Source: Streptomyces sp. H39-S7
GTDB taxonomy: Bacteria > Actinomycetota > Actinomycetes > Streptomycetales > Streptomycetaceae
Length of the DNA: 64,000 nt
Reading direction: 5' to 3'
Assembly (NCBI RefSeq): GCF_027158205.1
Contig: NZ_JAPVLU010000002.1
Coordinates: forward strand, 182,094-246,093
The notes under the pieces are model-generated. The model was not told the origin of the DNA. It worked only from the letters and a program-made list of their open reading frames with translations, and did no database searches. The stretch's first letter is position 1. Each line of letters opens with the position of its first letter. The position numbers and the translations under genes were made by a program. Shown here one piece after another: positions 27,253-34,664 of this stretch.

Positions 27253-28110
27253 TCAGTACTGGTAGAAACCGGCGCCGGTCTTTCGTCCCAGCCGGCCCGC
27301 GTCGACCATGCGCTGCAGCAGCGGGGGAGCGGCGTACAGCGGCTCCTTGAATTCGTGGTACATCGAATCCGCGATAGCGGCGATGGTGTCGAGGCCGATG
27401 AGGTCGGAGAGCTTGAGCGGACCCATCGGGTGCGCGCAGCCCATTTCCATACCGTTGTCGATGTCCTCGCGATTGGCGATTCCGGACTCGAACATCCGGA
27501 TCGCCGACAGCAGGTACGGGACCAGCAGCGCGTTCACCACGAAGCCGGAACGGTCCTGGGCGCGGATCGCGTGCTTGCCGAGGATGTCGGTGACGAGGCT
27601 CTCGGTGCGCTTGAGGGTCTCGTCGGCGGTGGTGAGGGCCGGGATCAGCTCGACGAGCTTCTGCACCGGGGCCGGGTTGAAGAAGTGGATCCCGATCACG
27701 TACTCGGGGCGCGAGGTGGCCACCGCGAGTTTCACCAGCGGAATGGACGAGGTGTTGGAGGCGAGGATCGCGTCCGGCCGGGTCACCACCTGGTCGAGGA
27801 CCTGGAAGATCTCCGTCTTGACCTGCTCGTTCTCGACGACGGCCTCGATCACGAGGTCGCGGTCGGCGAACTCGCCGAGGTCGGTGGTGAAGCTCAGGCG
27901 GGCGAGCGTCGCGTCGCGCTCCTCCTCGGTGATCTTGCCGCGCTCCGCGGCCTTGCCGAGGGAGTTCGTCAGCCGGGTACGGCCGAGCTCCAGAGCCTCG
28001 CCGGTGGTCTCCGCGACCCGGACGTCCAGTCCGGCGCGGGCGCAGACCTCCGCGATACCGGAGCCCATCTGCCCGGCCCCCACCACTCCGACGCGCTGGA
28101 TGTCGCTCAC
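27253..28110 (-). CDS. 3-hydroxybutyryl-CoA dehydrogenase
   Basis: A 285-residue NAD(P)-dependent enzyme. The Rossmann motif VGVVGAGQMGSGIAEVCARA is at the N-terminus. The catalytic His-Glu pair lies in VIGIHFFNPAPVQKLVELIP, with SNTSSI and DRSGFVVNALLVPYL also present. It interconverts acetoacetyl-CoA and 3-hydroxybutyryl-CoA, feeding PHB or butyryl-CoA/ethylmalonyl-CoA metabolism. The length is normal for the stand-alone form. The gene is single, with a GTG start. Confidence 0.92.
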   Translation of the reverse strand: MSDIQRVGVVGAGQMGSGIAEVCARAGLDVRVAETTGEALELGRTRLTNSLGKAAERGKITEEERDATLARLSFTTDLGEFADRDLVIEAVVENEQVKTEIFQVLDQVVTRPDAILASNTSSIPLVKLAVATSRPEYVIGIHFFNPAPVQKLVELIPALTTADETLKRTESLVTDILGKHAIRAQDRSGFVVNALLVPYLLSAIRMFESGIANREDIDNGMEMGCAHPMGPLKLSDLIGLDTIAAIADSMYHEFKEPLYAAPPLLQRMVDAGRLGRKTGAGFYQY

Positions 28111-28264
28111 TCGTAAGCCTTTCGCTGTGGTACAGGAATAAGCGGGCGGACCACGCGGTAGCGGGCCCGCCCGCGTCGACGTTACTCCGCCCGTGTGGAG
28201 GATTGCTCCAGCCCCCCGACCCCACCATCATCAGCGGGACAGCACCCGACGATCAGGGGGCACG

Positions 28265-29524
28265 ATGGGGCACATCACTCGCAGGACCTTCGCCGTGGGC
28301 GCCATCGGCACCGCGGGCGCGGTGGCGGCGGCGGTCGCCACCGGGACACCCGCCGCGGCGGCCGTCACGGCACGGGACGCGGCACGGGAGCGGCCCGCGC
28401 GGCAGTTCCGCGGCATGTGGATCGCGACCGTCGCCAACACGAACTGGCCGTCCGCGCCCGGTCTGCCGGCCGCCGAGCAGCGGCGGGAACTGCTCTCGCT
28501 GCTGGACACCGCCGTCGAGCGCCGGCTGAACGCGGTGATCCTCCAGGTGCGGCCCACCGCGGACGCGCTGTGGGAGTCGCCGTACGAGCCGTGGTCGCAG
28601 TACCTCAGCGGGACCCAGGGCCAGGACCCCGGCTGGGATCCGCTCGGCACGGCCGTGCGCGAGGCGCACCGGCGCGGCCTGGAACTGCACGCCTGGTTCA
28701 ACCCGTACCGCATCGCCAACCACACCGACCCGAGCCGGCTCGTCCCGACCCACCCCGCCCGGCTGCACCCCGAGTGGGTCGTCCCGTACGGCGGGAAGCT
28801 GTACTACAACCCGGGGCTGCCACAGGTGCGCCGGTTCGTCCAGGACGCGATGCTCGACGCCGTGCGGCGCTACCCGATCGACGCGGTGCACTGGGACGAC
28901 TACTTCTATCCGTACCCGGTGGCGGGGCAGGCCTTCGACGACGACGCCGCGTACGCCGCCCACGGTGCCGGCTTCCCGGACCGGGCGGCCTGGCGGCGTG
29001 ACAACACCGACCGGCTGGTGCGCGAGACGGCTCTCCGCATCCAGCGGATCCGGCCGCGGACCCGTTTCGGGATCAGCCCCTTCGGGGTGTGGCGCAACCG
29101 GGCGACCGACCCGCTCGGCTCCGACACCACGGCGGGCGTCCAGACCTACGACGACCTGTACGCCGACACCCGCGGGTGGGTGCGGAAGGGGTGGATCGAC
29201 TACATCGTCCCGCAGGTGTACTGGAACATCGGGTTCCCGGCAGCCGACTACGCCAAGCTCGTCCCCTGGTGGGCGGACGTGGTCTCCGGCACGGGCGTCG
29301 ACCTGTACGTGGGGGAGGCGCTCTACAAGGTGGGCGTCGCGGGCCAGCCCGCGGCCTGGCAGGACCCCGCCGAGCTCTCCCGCCACCTCACCTTCGACCG
29401 GGACCACCCGCAGGTGCGCGGCAACGTCTTCTACTCGTCGACCCAGGTGGTGGCCGACCCGCTCGGCGCGATGACCCGCGTCGTCGCCGACCACTACGGA
29501 ACCTGCGCGCAGCCACCGCGCTGA
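28265..29524 (+). CDS. Tat-exported glycoside-hydrolase-like (GHL10/DUF187) protein
   Basis: The 419-residue product starts with a Tat signal (TRRTFAVGAIGTAGAVAAAV, cleavage near AAA). The domain then has RQFRGMWIATVANTNWPS, LNAVILQVRPTADALWES, LELHAWFNPYRI and VDAVHWDDYFYPY-like segments (PIDAVHWDDYFYP), typical of the YngK/DUF187 glycosyl hydrolase-like family that acts on the cell wall or extracellular glycans. The Asp-Asp pair in WDDYF is the probable catalytic region. AGGGGG lies just before the ATG. A large terminator follows. Confidence 0.88.
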   Translation: MGHITRRTFAVGAIGTAGAVAAAVATGTPAAAAVTARDAARERPARQFRGMWIATVANTNWPSAPGLPAAEQRRELLSLLDTAVERRLNAVILQVRPTADALWESPYEPWSQYLSGTQGQDPGWDPLGTAVREAHRRGLELHAWFNPYRIANHTDPSRLVPTHPARLHPEWVVPYGGKLYYNPGLPQVRRFVQDAMLDAVRRYPIDAVHWDDYFYPYPVAGQAFDDDAAYAAHGAGFPDRAAWRRDNTDRLVRETALRIQRIRPRTRFGISPFGVWRNRATDPLGSDTTAGVQTYDDLYADTRGWVRKGWIDYIVPQVYWNIGFPAADYAKLVPWWADVVSGTGVDLYVGEALYKVGVAGQPAAWQDPAELSRHLTFDRDHPQVRGNVFYSSTQVVADPLGAMTRVVADHYGTCAQPPR

Positions 29525-29538
29525 CGCCCCGGGGCCTG

Positions 29539-29601
29539 GGGCCCGCGACAACCGCCGTGCCCGCCAAGTCCGCTCCCGGACACGGCGGTTGCCGCGGGCC
29601 C
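29539..29601. terminator. Long imperfect hairpin terminator
   Basis: Two 21-base arms pair with one mismatch (GGGCCCGCG...CCGTG with CACGG...CGCGGGCCC), enclosing 21 bases. They lie 15 bases after the glycoside-hydrolase-like gene. Confidence 0.75.
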
Positions 29602-29652
29602 GCCGCCGGATAATCGTTCGATCAAGGGCATCGCGCCTGTTAACGTCACGGT

Positions 29653-30387
29653 GTGGCGAAACTCAATCAGATCATCGCGGTCGAGAAGGGCGTCAAGTCC
29701 AAGTCCCATCAGGAACTGACCGCTTCCCATCACGACCTGCAGAAGCCCGCTCTGCTCTCCGGGATATCCCGGACCTACCAGCCGAAGGACGAGGAGGGCG
29801 AACAGCTGCCCCCCGAGTCGACCCGGGTCCAGATCAAGACCGAGGACGTGCTGCGGACGACCGCGGTCACCCTCACCCGGCTCTTCGACGTCACCGCCAC
29901 CAAGGACTGGGCGAACTGCGAGGCCCGCGCCGATGTGACGGTCGACGGTCGCGCGCTGGTGCGCGAAGTGCCGGTGTCGTACCTGCTGTTCCTGGAGAAG
30001 CAGCTGGTGGACCTGCACACGTTCATCCGCAAGCTCCCGGTGCTCGACGCCGCGGAGTCGTGGAACCTCGACCCGTCGAGTGACGCGTGGAAGACCGAGC
30101 CCGTACGCACGATCCGTACGAAGAAGGTGCCGCGCAACCACGTCAAGGCCGAGGCGACGGAGAAGCACCCCGCCCAGGTCGACGTGTACTACGAGGACGT
30201 GCCGGTCGGCTACTGGACGACCGTCAAGTTCTCCGGCGCCCTTCCCGCCCGGCGGGTCAACGAGCTGCTCGAGCGGGTGGAGAAGCTGCAGAACGCGGTC
30301 AAGTTCGCCCGCGAGGAGGCCAACAGCGCGGAGGTCACCGACCAGCGGGTCGGGGACGCCGTACTCGGCTACCTCCTCGGTTCGTAG
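29653..30387 (+). CDS. Conserved actinobacterial protein of unknown function
   Basis: A 244-residue soluble protein starting MAKLNQIIAVEKGVKSKSHQ, with helical N- and C-termini (LEKQLVDLHTFIRKLPVLDA; RRVNELLERVEKLQNAVKFA) around a beta-rich middle (VRTIRTKKVPRNHVKAEATE, QVDVYYEDVPVGYWTTVKFS). I recognise the sequence style from streptomycetes but no function. There is no signal peptide or catalytic motif. The start is GTG. It precedes the non-coding locus with the tRNA-like modules and ends in a small terminator hairpin. Confidence 0.75.
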   Translation: MAKLNQIIAVEKGVKSKSHQELTASHHDLQKPALLSGISRTYQPKDEEGEQLPPESTRVQIKTEDVLRTTAVTLTRLFDVTATKDWANCEARADVTVDGRALVREVPVSYLLFLEKQLVDLHTFIRKLPVLDAAESWNLDPSSDAWKTEPVRTIRTKKVPRNHVKAEATEKHPAQVDVYYEDVPVGYWTTVKFSGALPARRVNELLERVEKLQNAVKFAREEANSAEVTDQRVGDAVLGYLLGS

Positions 30388-30406
30388 GCGCCACACCCAA
30401 CAGACC

Positions 30407-30428
30407 CCCTCCGCCTGTGTGCGGAGGG
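30407..30428 (+). terminator. Hairpin terminator before the tRNA-like locus
   Basis: CCCTCCGC (30407-30414) pairs perfectly with GCGGAGGG (30421-30428) across a CTGTGT loop, 20 bases after the preceding stop codon. Confidence 0.65.
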
Positions 30429-30473
30429 TGCGCGAGGAGCGCAAAGCTCAGTTTGAAGCTTGTCGTGACGACG

Positions 30474-30546
30474 CGGTTCCAGTGGGGGTTCGAGTCCCTC
30501 TCCCGGCACCACCGGCCGGGGTAGCCCAACTGGCAGAGGCAGACCG
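30474..30546 (+). ncRNA. Circularly permuted tRNA-like module A
   Basis: Read in order, the module holds the 3' half of a tRNA and then its 5' half. CGGTT (anticodon-stem 3' strand), a 5-base variable loop, a T arm (GGGGG-TTCGAGT-CCCTC), the acceptor 3' strand TCCCGGC, discriminator A and an encoded CCA come first. After a 3-base linker come the acceptor 5' strand GCCGGGG, T8-A9, a D arm with GG in the loop, one base, and GACCG. The acceptor strands pair 7/7 (one G-U), GACCG/CGGTT pairs 5/5 (one G-U), and the latter extends by two more pairs outward. Every spacer has the canonical length. The two free ends lie where the anticodon loop should be, so no anticodon can be read directly. Confidence 0.7.
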
Positions 30547-30617
30547 CGATCAATCTCAGACTCTTGCTCCAGACTCAGCATTCGCCGCCGATCGCCGGAT
30601 CCACGGGTTCGGGCTTG
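30547..30617 (+). other. Linker between the two tRNA-like modules
   Basis: This stretch contains no ORF with a ribosome-binding site. It has two close copies of CAGACTC (near 30556 and 30569), and TTGCTCC (30564-30570) could pair with GGAGC at 30436-30440 upstream of module A, closing a long-range stem around it. The role is unknown. Confidence 0.4.
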
Positions 30618-30693
30618 GTCGTCAGGTGCCGGTTCGAATCCGGTCCGCCGCTCTCCTTCCTGCGGCGGTAGTTCAATGGCAGAACAAGTCGAC
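30618..30693 (+). ncRNA. Circularly permuted tRNA-like module B (tRNA-Gly-like acceptor)
   Basis: A T arm (GCCGG-TTCGAAT-CCGGT), acceptor 3' strand CCGCCGC and discriminator T precede, after a 9-base linker, the acceptor 5' strand GCGGCGG, T8-A9 and a perfect D arm (GTTC-AATGGCA-GAAC). The acceptor strands pair 7/7 and the D stem 4/4. G1-C72, C2-G71, G3-C70 and U73 are bacterial glycine identity elements. No CCA is encoded. The anticodon stem is less certain: CGAC/GTCG gives four pairs but with non-standard spacing. The inside-out order is the same as in module A, 110 bases upstream. Confidence 0.6.
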
Positions 30694-30749
30694 GTGAAAC
30701 TGACCCGCACCCCATCGCGCCGGCGTGTGCATATGGGCGGCATCAACAG

Positions 30750-30780
30750 GGGCCCGGGAGCTGGACACGCTTCCGGGCCC
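30750..30780 (+). terminator. Hairpin terminator after the tRNA-like locus
   Basis: A 12-bp stem (GGGCCCGGGAGC with GCTTCCGGGCCC, one G-U pair) and a 7-base loop lie about 55 bases after module B. With the hairpin at 30407 it brackets the locus as a separate transcription unit. Confidence 0.7.
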
Positions 30781-30855
30781 TGCTCCATGTCCACGGCGCC
30801 GCCGCCCGGCGGCGTGGCCGGGGCGGCCGGGGGATTCGGCTAGCCTGAGGGCACA

Positions 30856-32010
30856 ATGAACCGTTTGACGACGTCATCGGGTGCGTACGACCTCACCCGC
30901 TTCCCCGAGGACCCCCGCGACAGGCTCCGTGCCTGGGACGCCTCCGACGAGTACCTGCTGCGGCACCTGGACGGCATCGACGCGGAGCCCGTGGACCTCT
31001 CCGGCACCGTCGTCGTGCTGGGCGACCGGTGGGGCGCGCTGGTCACCGCGCTCGCCGCGCACCGGCCCGTATCGATCACCGACTCCTACCTGGCCCAGCA
31101 GGCGACCCGGGCGAACCTGGCGCGCAGCGGGGCCGGGGCCGGCGCGGTGCGGCTGCTCTCGGCCATGGACCCCGTCCCTGACCGCATCGACGTCCTGCTG
31201 GTGCGGGTGCCCAAGAGCCTCGCCCTGCTGGAGGACCAGCTGCACCGGCTCGCACCGCGCCTCCACGCGGGCACCGTCGTCGTCGGCACCGGGATGGTCA
31301 CCGAGATCCACAGCTCTACGCTCACCCTGTTCGAGGAGTTCATCGGCCCGACCAGGACGTCGCTGGCCGCGAAGAAGGCCCGGCTGATCTTCAGCACGCC
31401 TGCCGCCGCGCCCACTCGCACGGACAGCCCGTGGCCGCGCACGTACGAGCTGCCCGCCGACGTCGGCGCGGCCTCCGGCCTGGCCGTCACCAACCACGCG
31501 GGCATCTTCTGCGCGGAGCGCCTCGACATCGGCACCCGCTTCTTCCTGCGGAACCTCCCGCAGCGCCAGGGCCCCGAGCGCGTCGTCGACCTGGGCTGCG
31601 GCAACGGGGTGGTCGGAACGGCCGCGGCCCTGGCCGACCCCGGCGCCGAGGTGACGTTCATCGATGAGTCCTACTCCGCGGTGGCCTCGGCCGAGGCCAC
31701 CTTCCGGGCCAACACCGGACCGGACGCCAAGGCCGAGTTCGTGGTGGGCGACGGCCTGTCGGCCGTGCCCGCCGGGTCGGTGGACCTGGTGCTGAACAAC
31801 CCGCCGTTCCACAGCCACCAGGCGACCACCGACACGACGGCCTGGCACATGTTCACCGGCTCCCGCGACGCGCTGCGCACCGGGGGCGAGTTGTGGGTCA
31901 TCGGCAACCGGCACCTCGGGTACCACGTGAAGCTGCGCAAGCTCTTCGGGAACTGCGAGGTCGTCGCGAGCGACCCGAAGTTCGTCATCCTGCGAGCGGT
32001 CAAACGCTGA
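30856..32010 (+). CDS. RlmG/RsmC-like rRNA guanine-N2 methyltransferase
   Basis: The 384 residues form two domains. The N-terminal half (about 1-180) is a degenerate methyltransferase fold, and the C-terminal half holds the active Rossmann domain with SAM motif ERVVDLGCGNGVVGTAAALA and catalytic NPPF in LVLNNPPFHSHQ. This tandem layout is that of RsmC (16S G1207) and RlmG (23S G1835); the target base is not decidable here. It stands alone downstream of the tRNA-like locus, with an ATG start. Confidence 0.88.
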   Translation: MNRLTTSSGAYDLTRFPEDPRDRLRAWDASDEYLLRHLDGIDAEPVDLSGTVVVLGDRWGALVTALAAHRPVSITDSYLAQQATRANLARSGAGAGAVRLLSAMDPVPDRIDVLLVRVPKSLALLEDQLHRLAPRLHAGTVVVGTGMVTEIHSSTLTLFEEFIGPTRTSLAAKKARLIFSTPAAAPTRTDSPWPRTYELPADVGAASGLAVTNHAGIFCAERLDIGTRFFLRNLPQRQGPERVVDLGCGNGVVGTAAALADPGAEVTFIDESYSAVASAEATFRANTGPDAKAEFVVGDGLSAVPAGSVDLVLNNPPFHSHQATTDTTAWHMFTGSRDALRTGGELWVIGNRHLGYHVKLRKLFGNCEVVASDPKFVILRAVKR

Positions 32011-32025
32011 TCGCTCACGGCGGGC

Positions 32026-32943
32026 TCACCCGGCCGCCGCGTCCCGCAGGGCGTCGATCAGGGCGAGCAGGGCCGGCGCGGCCGGTGAGGTCTCGCGTAC
32101 CGCGGCGTAGATCGACCGGACCGGCTCCGGTCCGCGTACCTTCCGCACGGCGACGCCGGGATGGCGGTGCCCCAGGCCCAGTGTCGGCATCAGGCCGACC
32201 CCGAGACCGGCGGCGATGAATCCCTGCGCGGTCGCGTGGTCCTTGCTCTCGACCACGAAGTCCGGGCTGAAGCCCGCCGCCGCGCAGGCGTCGACCACGG
32301 ACGCGAGGCAGGGGCCCGCGGGCCATTCGTTGCCGACCCACGGCTCGTCGGCCAGCTCGCTCAGGTCCAGCGTCTTCTGCGCCGCGAGCCGGTGGCCCTT
32401 GGGCAGGACGGCGCGGTAGGGGTCGTCGAGCAGGTGCACGAGCCGGACGCCCGGACCGGGCAGATCGCGCGGGTGGACCACGATCGCCACGTCGGCCCGG
32501 CCCTGCCGTACGTCGGTCAGGGGGCCGCTGTCGGGAGAGGCCGGGGACTCCTCGGAGTCGTCGAGCCGGAGGTCGATCCGCACGCCCGGGTGTTCGGCGC
32601 GCAGCCGCGCCAGCGCGGGCGCGACCAGCGTCGCGCCGGCCGTGGCGAAGTAGCGGATCGACAACTGACCGGTGCGGCCGGCCCGGAGGTCGGCCAGCGC
32701 CGTCTCCGCCTCGGCGACGTTCCTGCTGATCACGGCCGCGTGCTCGGTGAGCAGCAGCCCGGCCGCCGTCGGCCGCACGCCGCGGCCGAAGCGTTCCAGC
32801 AGCGCGGTCCCGGCCTGCTTCTCCAGCGCCGCCACCTGTTGACTGACCGCGGAGGGGGTGTACCCCAGGTTCACCGCCGCCGCGGTCACCGAACCACTGG
32901 TGACGACCGCCCGCAGCACTTGCATCCGTCTCACATCGAGCAT
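32026..32943 (-). CDS. LysR-family transcriptional regulator
   Basis: A 305-residue LysR protein. The helix-turn-helix is at residues 5-60 (MQVLRAVVTSGSVTAAAVNL, YTPSAVSQQVAALEKQAG). The effector domain contains LPKGHRLAAQKTLDLSELAD and GFIAAGLGVGLMPTLGLGH. It is divergent from an EamA-type exporter, the classic pairing in which the regulator controls metabolite efflux. A CGGTGATCACCG palindrome sits in the 105-base spacer. Confidence 0.9.
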   Translation of the reverse strand: MLDVRRMQVLRAVVTSGSVTAAAVNLGYTPSAVSQQVAALEKQAGTALLERFGRGVRPTAAGLLLTEHAAVISRNVAEAETALADLRAGRTGQLSIRYFATAGATLVAPALARLRAEHPGVRIDLRLDDSEESPASPDSGPLTDVRQGRADVAIVVHPRDLPGPGVRLVHLLDDPYRAVLPKGHRLAAQKTLDLSELADEPWVGNEWPAGPCLASVVDACAAAGFSPDFVVESKDHATAQGFIAAGLGVGLMPTLGLGHRHPGVAVRKVRGPEPVRSIYAAVRETSPAAPALLALIDALRDAAAG

Positions 32944-33005
32944 GTAGGAGAGCTTAATGGTGTGTGCAACTCTTTTCTCTTGTCCTGTCGGGTCGTTCGG
33001 AGGCA

Positions 33006-33017
33006 CGGTGATCACCG
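33006..33017. promoter_or_regulatory. Palindrome CGGTGATCACCG between divergent LysR and EamA genes
   Basis: This perfect 12-base palindrome lies 32 bases before the EamA GTG start, in the only spacer shared with the LysR gene. It is a candidate operator, though not the T-N11-A form. Confidence 0.4.
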
Positions 33018-33048
33018 GAGACCGGAAGAGCGACGAGGGAGACAGCGA

Positions 33049-33999
33049 GTGAGCGGCGGCGGCAGTGGTGGATCCGGTCCGATGGCGTTGGTGCGGATGG
33101 GCGTCCTCGCCCTGCTGTGGGGATCGACGTTCCTGTGGATCAAACTGGCGCTGGACGGACTGTCGCCCGCCCAAGTGACCTTCACCCGGTGCGCGTTGGG
33201 TTCGGTGGTGCTTCTCGGCATGTGCCTCTCGGCACGCCGCGGACTGCCGCGCGACCGCGCGACCTGGGGTCATGTCGTGGTGGCGGCCTTCTTCTGCAAC
33301 GCCCTTCCCTTCGCGTTGTTCAGCGTCGGTGAGCAGACGGTCGACTCCGGCGTGGCCGGCGTCCTCAACGCGACCACCCCGCTGTGGTCCCTGCTGATCG
33401 GCGTCGTCATCGGCACGGAACGCCGGCTCCACCCCGCCCGGCTGGGCGGACTGCTGCTCGGATTCGCCGGCACGCTGCTGATCTTCGCCCCGTGGGGCCG
33501 GGCCGGACTGGTCAGCTGGGGCGCCGCCGCGATGCTCGGGGCGGCGGCGAGCTACGCCGTCGCGTTCGCCTACATGGGACGCCATCTCGTCGGCAAGGGC
33601 ACCGCCACCATCGCGCTCTCCGCGTCCCAGCTCCTCGCTGCGACGGGACTCAGCGCGCTGGCCCTTCCGCTCGGCGGCCTGGCGCCCGTGCATCCCGGTC
33701 CCGCGGCCCTGTCGGCCGTCCTGGTCCTGGGGATCTTCGCCACCGGCGTCACCTTCCACCTCACCTACCGGCTGATCGCGGACGAGGGTGCCACCAACGC
33801 CTCCACGGTCGGATACCTGCTGCCGGTGGTCTCGGTGGCGCTGGGCGCGATCGTGCTGCACGAGAACGTCGGCCTCAGGACCGTCGCGGGCATGGCCGTG
33901 GTCCTCGTCGGCGTCGGCATGACCCGCCGCCCGGCGCGACCGCGCGCACACGCGGAGATCGCGGCGGCGCCGGCGATCGAACCCGCCGGCCGTCAGTAA
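33049..33999 (+). CDS. EamA/DMT-family permease
   Basis: A 316-residue membrane protein with ten predicted helices in two EamA repeats, the first starting MGVLALLWGSTFLWIKLALD and the second near WGAAAMLGAAASYAVAFAYM. Members export amino acids, purines or other metabolites; the substrate is unknown. GAGGGAG eight bases before the GTG supports the start. It is likely regulated by the divergent LysR protein. The last 7 bases overlap the convergent response regulator gene. Confidence 0.88.
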   Translation: MSGGGSGGSGPMALVRMGVLALLWGSTFLWIKLALDGLSPAQVTFTRCALGSVVLLGMCLSARRGLPRDRATWGHVVVAAFFCNALPFALFSVGEQTVDSGVAGVLNATTPLWSLLIGVVIGTERRLHPARLGGLLLGFAGTLLIFAPWGRAGLVSWGAAAMLGAAASYAVAFAYMGRHLVGKGTATIALSASQLLAATGLSALALPLGGLAPVHPGPAALSAVLVLGIFATGVTFHLTYRLIADEGATNASTVGYLLPVVSVALGAIVLHENVGLRTVAGMAVVLVGVGMTRRPARPRAHAEIAAAPAIEPAGRQ

Positions 34000-34664
34000 C
34001 CGGCCGGACGGATCAGGCCCGTCTCGTACGCGAAGACCGCCGCCTGGGTCCGGTCGCGGAGGCCGAGTTTGACCAGGATCCGGCTGACGTGCGACTTCAC
34101 GGTCTGCTCGGCCACCACCAGGCGTACGGCGATCTCCGCGTTCGACAGCCCCTGGGCGATCAGGGAGAGGACCTCGGTCTCCCGTTCCGTCAGGTCGCCG
34201 AGGCGCTCCTTGAGCGGGGCGCGCGGCGCGCCGGCCAGCCGGGAGAACTCGGCGATCAGGCGCTTGGTGACGTTCGGGGCGAGCAGCGCGTCGCCGGCCG
34301 CCACCACCCGTACCGCCTGCGCGAGTTCGGCCGCCGACGCGTCCTTCAGCAGGAAGCCGGACGCCCCGGCGCGCAGTGCCTCGTACACGTACTCGTCGAG
34401 GTCGAAGGTGGTCAGGACGAGGACCCGCACGGTGGAGCCGGCGGGTTCCGTGACGCGGCGGGTCGCCTCGATGCCCCCGAGGCGGGGCATCCGTATGTCC
34501 ATCAGCACCACGTCGGGGGCGAGTTCGGCCACCTTGGCGACGGCCTCGACGCCGTCCACGGCCTGGCCGACGACCTCGATGCCCGGCTCGGCGTTGAGCA
34601 GCACCGTCAGGCCCTGGCGGACCATCATCTGATCGTCGGCGATCAGGACACGGATGGTCGTCAT
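33993..34664 (-). CDS. NarL/FixJ-family response regulator
   Basis: The 223 residues comprise a receiver domain at 1-120 (VLIADDQMMVRQGL; phospho-acceptor Asp in DVVLMDIRMPRLGG; Lys in FLLKDASAAEL) and a LuxR-type helix-turn-helix at about 150-210 (LTEREVEVLSLIAQGLSNAE-like, here LTERETEVLSLIAQGLSNAE, and VKSHVSRILVKLGLRDR). The start overlaps the stop of its kinase gene by 4 bases, so the pair is co-translated. Confidence 0.94.
   Translation of the reverse strand: MTTIRVLIADDQMMVRQGLTVLLNAEPGIEVVGQAVDGVEAVAKVAELAPDVVLMDIRMPRLGGIEATRRVTEPAGSTVRVLVLTTFDLDEYVYEALRAGASGFLLKDASAAELAQAVRVVAAGDALLAPNVTKRLIAEFSRLAGAPRAPLKERLGDLTERETEVLSLIAQGLSNAEIAVRLVVAEQTVKSHVSRILVKLGLRDRTQAAVFAYETGLIRPAGY

Noticed and set aside
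30515..30652. One ordinary tRNA running from the GCCGGGG 5' half to the downstream T arm, interrupted by an insertion
   Set aside because: The acceptor strands do not pair (GCCGGGG against CCGCCGC), whereas each half pairs perfectly with the half on its other side.
30369..30794. A 141-codon minus-strand ORF across the tRNA-like locus
   Set aside because: No ribosome-binding site, shuffled composition, and it runs through both tRNA-like modules and both flanking hairpins.
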